This document shows, piece by piece, positions 62,022 through 64,000 of a DNA stretch of 64,000 bases. The stretch covers positions 62,001 through 126,000 of the forward strand of contig NZ_FMZJ01000005.1 of NCBI RefSeq assembly GCF_900101455.1, in the 5' to 3' direction. Position numbers and translations under genes: made by a program. The stretch is from Sphingomonas sp. YR710. GTDB taxonomy: Bacteria; Pseudomonadota; Alphaproteobacteria; Sphingomonadales; Sphingomonadaceae. Position 1 is the first letter of the stretch, and every line of letters begins with the position of its first letter. Below the pieces are notes generated by a model, which was not told the origin of the DNA, made no database searches, and saw nothing but the letters and a program-made list of their open reading frames with translations.

Positions 62022-62861
62022 ATGGATTTGCTGGTTTCGACCGCATGGCTCGCCGACGAAATGGGGGCCGATGATCTGCGGATCGTCGATGCAACCTATT
62101 TCGCGCTCGATCCCTCGCGTGATGCGCAGGCGGAGTATGAGGCGGGCCATATCCCGGGCGCCGTCTTCATGGATCTTGCCAGTCTCAAGGATGACCATAA
62201 TCCGGTGCCCGGCATGTTGCCGCCGCCGGAAAAATTCGCCAGCCGCATGCAGGCTTTGGGGCTCGGCGATGGTAGCCGGATCGTGCTGTACGACAATGCC
62301 CCGCACCGCACGTCGGCGCGGGCATGGTGGATGTTGCGCATGTTCGGCGCGAGCCAGGTCGCGATCCTCGATGGCGGCCTGTACAAATGGGTGTCCGAGG
62401 GCCGGCCGCTCGCGCAGGGCAGGGAGACGCTGCGCCATCGCCATTTCACCGTCTGGCGCGATCCGCAGGCCGTGCGCGATCTCGATCAGATGAAGGCCAA
62501 TATCGCAAGCGGCGCCGAGTGCGTGCTCGATGCGCGCGGCGCCAGGCGCTTCACGGGCGAGGAGGCCGATCCGCGCGGGCTTGCCGCCGGCCACATCCCG
62601 GGATCGAAGAACTTGCCTTATGATCGGCTGCTGAATCCGGATGGCACCTTCAAGACCGGCGATGCACTCAAGGCCGAGTTCGACGCGGCGGGCATCGACT
62701 GGAACAAGCCGCTGGTCACGACCTGCGGATCGGGCGTCACCGCATCGGTGCTGCTGTTCGGTGCGGCGTTGCTCGGCAAGCAGGATATCGCTCTTTACGA
62801 CGGTTCGTGGAGCGAGTGGGGCTTGCGCCCGGAAACCGAAAAAGCCATCGGTGCCCGGTGA
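62022..62861 (+). CDS. sseA: 3-mercaptopyruvate/thiosulfate sulfurtransferase
   Basis: A 279-residue tandem rhodanese: the inactive N-terminal domain (VSTAWLADEMG, YEAGHIPGAVFMDLASL) and the catalytic C-terminal domain with the active loop TTCGSGVTASVL. The CGSGVTA loop is typical of 3-mercaptopyruvate sulfurtransferases. The ATG at 62022 follows AGGAGGCTGGA. It overlaps metC by four bases. Confidence 0.93.
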   Translation: MDLLVSTAWLADEMGADDLRIVDATYFALDPSRDAQAEYEAGHIPGAVFMDLASLKDDHNPVPGMLPPPEKFASRMQALGLGDGSRIVLYDNAPHRTSARAWWMLRMFGASQVAILDGGLYKWVSEGRPLAQGRETLRHRHFTVWRDPQAVRDLDQMKANIASGAECVLDARGARRFTGEEADPRGLAAGHIPGSKNLPYDRLLNPDGTFKTGDALKAEFDAAGIDWNKPLVTTCGSGVTASVLLFGAALLGKQDIALYDGSWSEWGLRPETEKAIGAR

Positions 62862-64000
62862 GCGATGACGTAAATGACGAACATGCGATGAAGCCGGGCA
62901 CCCGGCTGGTCGCGGCCGGGCGGCGCAAGCAATGGACGCAGGGAATCGTCAACCCGCCGGTGTGGCGCGCGTCGACGATGCTGTTCGATACCGTTGCCGA
63001 TCTGCGCGCATCGAGCAAGGATCCGAACGCCGGCCTCTATTACGGGCGCCGCGGCACGCCGACGCAATGGGCGCTGGCCGACGCGCTGACCGGAATGGAG
63101 CCGGGCGCCGCCGGCACGATGCTCTATCCGTCCGGCGTCGCCGCCATTACCACCGCTTTGCTGTCGGTGCTGTCACCCGGCGACGAATTGCTGATGGTCG
63201 ACAGCGCCTATGAGCCGACCCGCAATTTCTGCAACGGCCTGCTGCGCACGATGGGCGTGACGACGACTTATTATGATCCGATGATCGGCGGCGGCATAGC
63301 CGATCTGTTCACCGATCATACGCGCGCGATCTTCCTCGAAAGCCCCGGAAGTCTGACCTTCGAGGTGCAGGATGTGCCCGCCATCTGCGCGGCGGCGAAG
63401 GCGCGCGGGATCGCGACCCTGCTCGACAATACCTGGGCCACGCCTCTGTTGTTCCCCGCGATCGGGCACGGCGTTGACATTACGATCCTCGCCTGCACCA
63501 AATATATCGTCGGCCACTCGGACGTGATGATGGGATCGGCGACGGCCGCGCCGACCTGTTTCGAAAAGCTCCGCCGGACGACCCATGGCCTGGGCCATTG
63601 CGTGAGCCCCGACGATGCCTATCTCGCGCTGCGCGGCCTGCGGACGCTCGGCGTGCGAATGAAGGCGCATCAGGAAAGTGCGCTCGCGATCGCGCATTGG
63701 CTCGATGCGCAGCCACAGGTTGCACGCGTGCTGCATCCGGCGCTGGCCGCCTGTCCCGGCCACGCTATCTGGCAGCGGGATTTCGCAGGATCGTCCGGCC
63801 TGTTCAGCATCGAAATGGCCTATGGCGACGATGCCGCCCGCACGGCGTTGATCGACGGGCTCCAGCACTTCGGGATCGGCTTTTCCTGGGGTGGATATGA
63901 AAGCCTGGCATTGCCGGTCGATCCCGCTCCCTTGCGGACGGCGAATCGCTGGGGAGGCGGTGGCCCGTTGATCCGGCTGCAGATCGGGCTGGAGGATGCG
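62858..64000 (+). CDS. metC: cystathionine beta-lyase, 3-prime end outside window
   Basis: At least 381 residues of a PLP-dependent Cys/Met metabolism enzyme. It starts at GTG 62858 overlapping the sseA stop and is open to the window end. Motifs: NPPVWRASTMLFDTVADL, YYGRRGTPTQWALADAL, MLYPSGVAAITTALL, LLDNTWATPLLF and the PLP lysine in ACTKYIVGHSDVMMGS. It converts cystathionine to homocysteine. Only a few C-terminal residues are missing, judging by the usual length of about 390-400. Confidence 0.9.
   Translation, partial: MSDDVNDEHAMKPGTRLVAAGRRKQWTQGIVNPPVWRASTMLFDTVADLRASSKDPNAGLYYGRRGTPTQWALADALTGMEPGAAGTMLYPSGVAAITTALLSVLSPGDELLMVDSAYEPTRNFCNGLLRTMGVTTTYYDPMIGGGIADLFTDHTRAIFLESPGSLTFEVQDVPAICAAAKARGIATLLDNTWATPLLFPAIGHGVDITILACTKYIVGHSDVMMGSATAAPTCFEKLRRTTHGLGHCVSPDDAYLALRGLRTLGVRMKAHQESALAIAHWLDAQPQVARVLHPALAACPGHAIWQRDFAGSSGLFSIEMAYGDDAARTALIDGLQHFGIGFSWGGYESLALPVDPAPLRTANRWGGGGPLIRLQIGLEDA

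Overview
The window reads as chromosomal DNA of a sphingomonad (Alphaproteobacteria, Sphingomonadales). The base composition is high-GC. It carries the argS-SPOR-nagZ and scpAB-tatABC housekeeping blocks of alphaproteobacteria, a complete PhyR/NepR/EcfG general stress cascade with a PhyP-type partner, and a sphingolipid synthesis locus with serine palmitoyltransferase. No rRNA, tRNA, CRISPR array, integrase or transposase gene was found.

Layout. 1-7.2 kb: end of a SPOR protein, a small secreted protein, dgt, an M28 membrane peptidase, argS, a second SPOR protein and nagZ. 7.3-34.3 kb: a catabolic island of about 27 kb placed between nagZ and scpA, genes usually adjacent in alphaproteobacteria. 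It encodes GntR and TetR regulators, two MFS carriers, three unrelated amidohydrolases, an aldo/keto reductase, a P450, a nitronate monooxygenase-like flavoprotein, an acyl-CoA ligase, a double-hotdog MaoC protein, a crotonase, an LLM flavin oxidoreductase, five SDRs, two TauD-like dioxygenases, a cupin and a cysteine-rich protein of unknown function. The set fits oxidative opening, CoA activation and beta-oxidation-like trimming of an organic compound; the substrate cannot be read from sequence. A motif CATAG-N6-CTATG recurs in three intergenic regions of the island, one next to the TetR gene, and probably marks its regulon. A 273-bp palindrome-rich MITE-like element sits on the stop codon of one MFS gene.

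34.4-41.6 kb: scpA, scpB, tatA, tatB, tatC, an entericidin, then phyP, nepR, phyR and ecfG, with a well-matched EcfG-type promoter before ecfG and a second NepR-like gene after it. 41.6-49.7 kb: full-length glnE followed by an adenylyltransferase-half-only glnE paralogue with a new N-terminus, then bcp, a ferritin-like (DUF455) gene, an M23 peptidase, an ErpA/IscA-type gene and xth.

49.7-60.3 kb: a LysE exporter, then a probable sphingolipid locus: GNAT protein (candidate bacterial ceramide synthase), fatty acid hydroxylase, LptG/LptF-like permeases, DUF2141 protein, lipid kinase, Tam41-like nucleotidyltransferase, serine palmitoyltransferase, dedicated acyl carrier protein and a CerR-like reductase. 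A DUF5706 (Pycsar effector-like) membrane protein lies inside it with no cyclase nearby. 60.3-64 kb: proB, queF, a two-domain rhodanese and the start of a cystathionine beta-lyase gene that runs off the window.
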